A model generated the notes under the pieces. It was not told where the DNA came from. It was given only the letters and a program-made list of their open reading frames with translations, and did not search any database. From UBA11524 sp964547515 (lineage in GTDB: Bacteria > Bacillota > Clostridia > Christensenellales > Aristaeellaceae), in NCBI GenBank assembly GCA_964547515.1, contig CAZJOA010000058.1:1-15977 (forward strand): 15,977 nucleotides of DNA. Reading direction: 5' to 3'. This document shows positions 14,821 through 15,977 of the stretch, one piece after another. The number at the start of each line of letters is the position of its first letter. Within the stretch, counting starts at the first letter, position 1. The position numbers and the translations under genes are program-made.

Positions 14821-15933
14821 ATGATGAAAAGAATTTCCGCGCTGCTGCTGAGCCTGCTGCTGCTCCTGACCGTCGCCTTCGCAGAGGGCGCGGAGGACGC
14901 GGTGATCGCCACCGTCAACGGCGAAGCGCTCCTGAACAGCACCTATTCCGCCATCGAGGCGACCTATCTCTACCAGTACGAGGCCATGGGCGCTGACCTG
15001 ACTGACCAGGCGACCTACGCCTACATTCAGGATCTGGCGCTGACCCACGCCATCGATCAGCTGCTGCTGCGTCAGGACATGCGTGCCCAGGGCTGCTATG
15101 ACCTGGACGCGGACACCGAAAGCTGGTGCACCGAACAGGGCAAAGCTGCCTACAGCGCCGCGCTGAACGAGGTCATGGAGTCCCTGCGCACCCCCGAATC
15201 CACCGATGATGAGCTGACCATCTATGCGCTGGCCTACGCCGCCAGCCTGAACGTCACCGAGCAGACCTATGTGGACTTCTACCGCGACCAGTATGCCGAG
15301 GCGCAGTATTACGCCTGGCTCACCCGCGAAGACCCCCTCACCGAGGAGGACATTCAGTCCGCCTACAGCGAATTGGTGGAGAACAGCCGCGCCCTGTACG
15401 AAAACGACGTGCCCGCCTTCGAAAACGCGCTGAGCAGCAATGCCGAGGTTTGGTATCGTCCGGCGGGTTATCGTCGGGTGCTGCAGATCCTCCTGCCCGC
15501 GCAGGGGGACACCGAGGCCGACATGCTGGCCAGCGTGCAGTCCACCGTGGATGCGATCAACGAGCGCCTGTCGAACGGCGAGCGCTTCGAGGAGCTCATC
15601 GCCGAATACGGCACGGATGCCAATTTTGACAGCGCGGACTTCCTTTCCACCGGCTATCAGGTGCACCGCGAGTCCGTCATATGGGCGGATGCCTTCGTTG
15701 CGGCGGCCTTTTCCGAGGACATGGCGCAGCCCGGATGCGTCAGCCAGCCCTTCGCCAGCGACCTGGGCGTTCACATCCTCTATTATCTGGCGGACGTGCC
15801 CGCCGGCGCGGTCGAGCTGACCCCGGAGATCAGCGAAGCGCTGCATGCCGCGCTCTATGCGCAGCGCAGCCGGGCGGCACTGTCCGAGCGCCTGGAGGCA
15901 CTGGCGGACGCGGCCGAGGTCGTCATCCACTGA
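14821..15933 (+). CDS. Exported SurA/PrsA-like peptidyl-prolyl isomerase (parvulin type)
   Basis: A 370-residue exported protein. The signal peptide (about 1-21) ends in AFA before EGAED, fitting signal peptidase I; no lipobox cysteine is present, unlike typical PrsA lipoproteins. Residues 27-200 form a helical SurA_N-like chaperone region beginning with VIATVNGEALLNSTYS. Residues about 217-325 look like a parvulin domain: YRRVLQILLP, then INERLSNGERFEELIAEYGTD, and the end GCVSQPFASDLGVHILYY. It should help fold exported proteins outside the membrane. Three ATG codons occur in a row (14818, 14821, 14824); GAGG (14811-14814) is too close for the first, so 14821 or 14824 is the likely start. 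No good promoter is seen between 14680 and 14820, so read-through from the secreted GH3 gene is possible, which would pair a foldase with an exported client. Confidence 0.85.
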   Translation: MMKRISALLLSLLLLLTVAFAEGAEDAVIATVNGEALLNSTYSAIEATYLYQYEAMGADLTDQATYAYIQDLALTHAIDQLLLRQDMRAQGCYDLDADTESWCTEQGKAAYSAALNEVMESLRTPESTDDELTIYALAYAASLNVTEQTYVDFYRDQYAEAQYYAWLTREDPLTEEDIQSAYSELVENSRALYENDVPAFENALSSNAEVWYRPAGYRRVLQILLPAQGDTEADMLASVQSTVDAINERLSNGERFEELIAEYGTDANFDSADFLSTGYQVHRESVIWADAFVAAAFSEDMAQPGCVSQPFASDLGVHILYYLADVPAGAVELTPEISEALHAALYAQRSRAALSERLEALADAAEVVIH

Positions 15934-15950
15934 AAACCGATCTGAATCAC

Positions 15951-15977
15951 GCCCCGTGTGCCCTGCGCATGCGGGGC
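15951..15977 (+). terminator. Stem-loop at the window edge, probable terminator of the foldase gene
   Basis: An 11-bp stem (15951-15961 with 15967-15977) with a five-base loop reaches the last base of the window, 17 bases past the foldase stop. Two adjacent wobble pairs (TG 15957-15958 opposite TG 15970-15971) lie inside it. Any T run would be just beyond the window, so the terminator call is provisional. Confidence 0.65.

Noticed and set aside
12150..14942. A 930-codon open frame on the minus strand opposite the secreted GH3
   Set aside because: Same antisense artefact; it also runs across the promoter, terminators and part of the next gene.

Overview
The window looks like chromosome from a GC-rich, anaerobic-type Firmicute, probably a gut or rumen clostridium. 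The reasons are strong AGGAGG-type ribosome sites, sigma-A-like promoters with 17-bp spacers, GU-tolerant intrinsic terminators with T runs, a LytTR/GHKL two-component pair, and several glycoside hydrolases of clostridial type. The genus cannot be named from the sequence alone. I see no rRNA, tRNA, CRISPR, insertion sequence or phage gene.

Left part (1-5550, all minus strand): bases 1-147 hold no gene I can support. A small exported acidic protein of unknown function (191-883) has its own promoter (942-970) and terminator (148-177). Upstream of it lies a three-gene operon transcribed from about 5515 leftwards: a cytoplasmic family 2 glycoside hydrolase with the NxK motif of beta-glucuronidases, a GPH-type sugar:cation symporter, and an SDR oxidoreductase resembling D-mannonate oxidoreductase. 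Together these suggest uptake of a glucuronide, hydrolysis inside the cell, and entry of the uronic acid into the fructuronate/mannonate route. The remaining enzymes of that route are not in the window.

Middle part (5680-9824): a four-helix membrane protein of unknown function (5727-6167, minus) diverges from a large GH3 beta-glucosidase-like enzyme (6751-9768, plus). The GH3 has reversed domain order and a membrane segment at each end. The 583-base gap between them holds a good promoter for the membrane protein, a weak promoter for the GH3, and an attenuator-like hairpin in the GH3 leader.

Right part (9865-15977, all plus): a LytTR response regulator and an AgrC-like GHKL histidine kinase overlap by four bases and share a promoter that carries a perfect palindrome. 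No AgrB or AgrD gene is visible, but a doubtful 32-codon frame is coupled to the kinase stop. Next come a secreted GH3 enzyme of normal domain order with an EF-hand-like loop, and an exported SurA/PrsA-like parvulin foldase. The two GH3 enzymes would act outside the cell and the GH2 inside. The two-component system sits between the GH3 genes, but control of either GH3 is only an inference. Three hairpins at gene ends (9788, 12026, 15951) share a tandem U-G/G-U wobble step.
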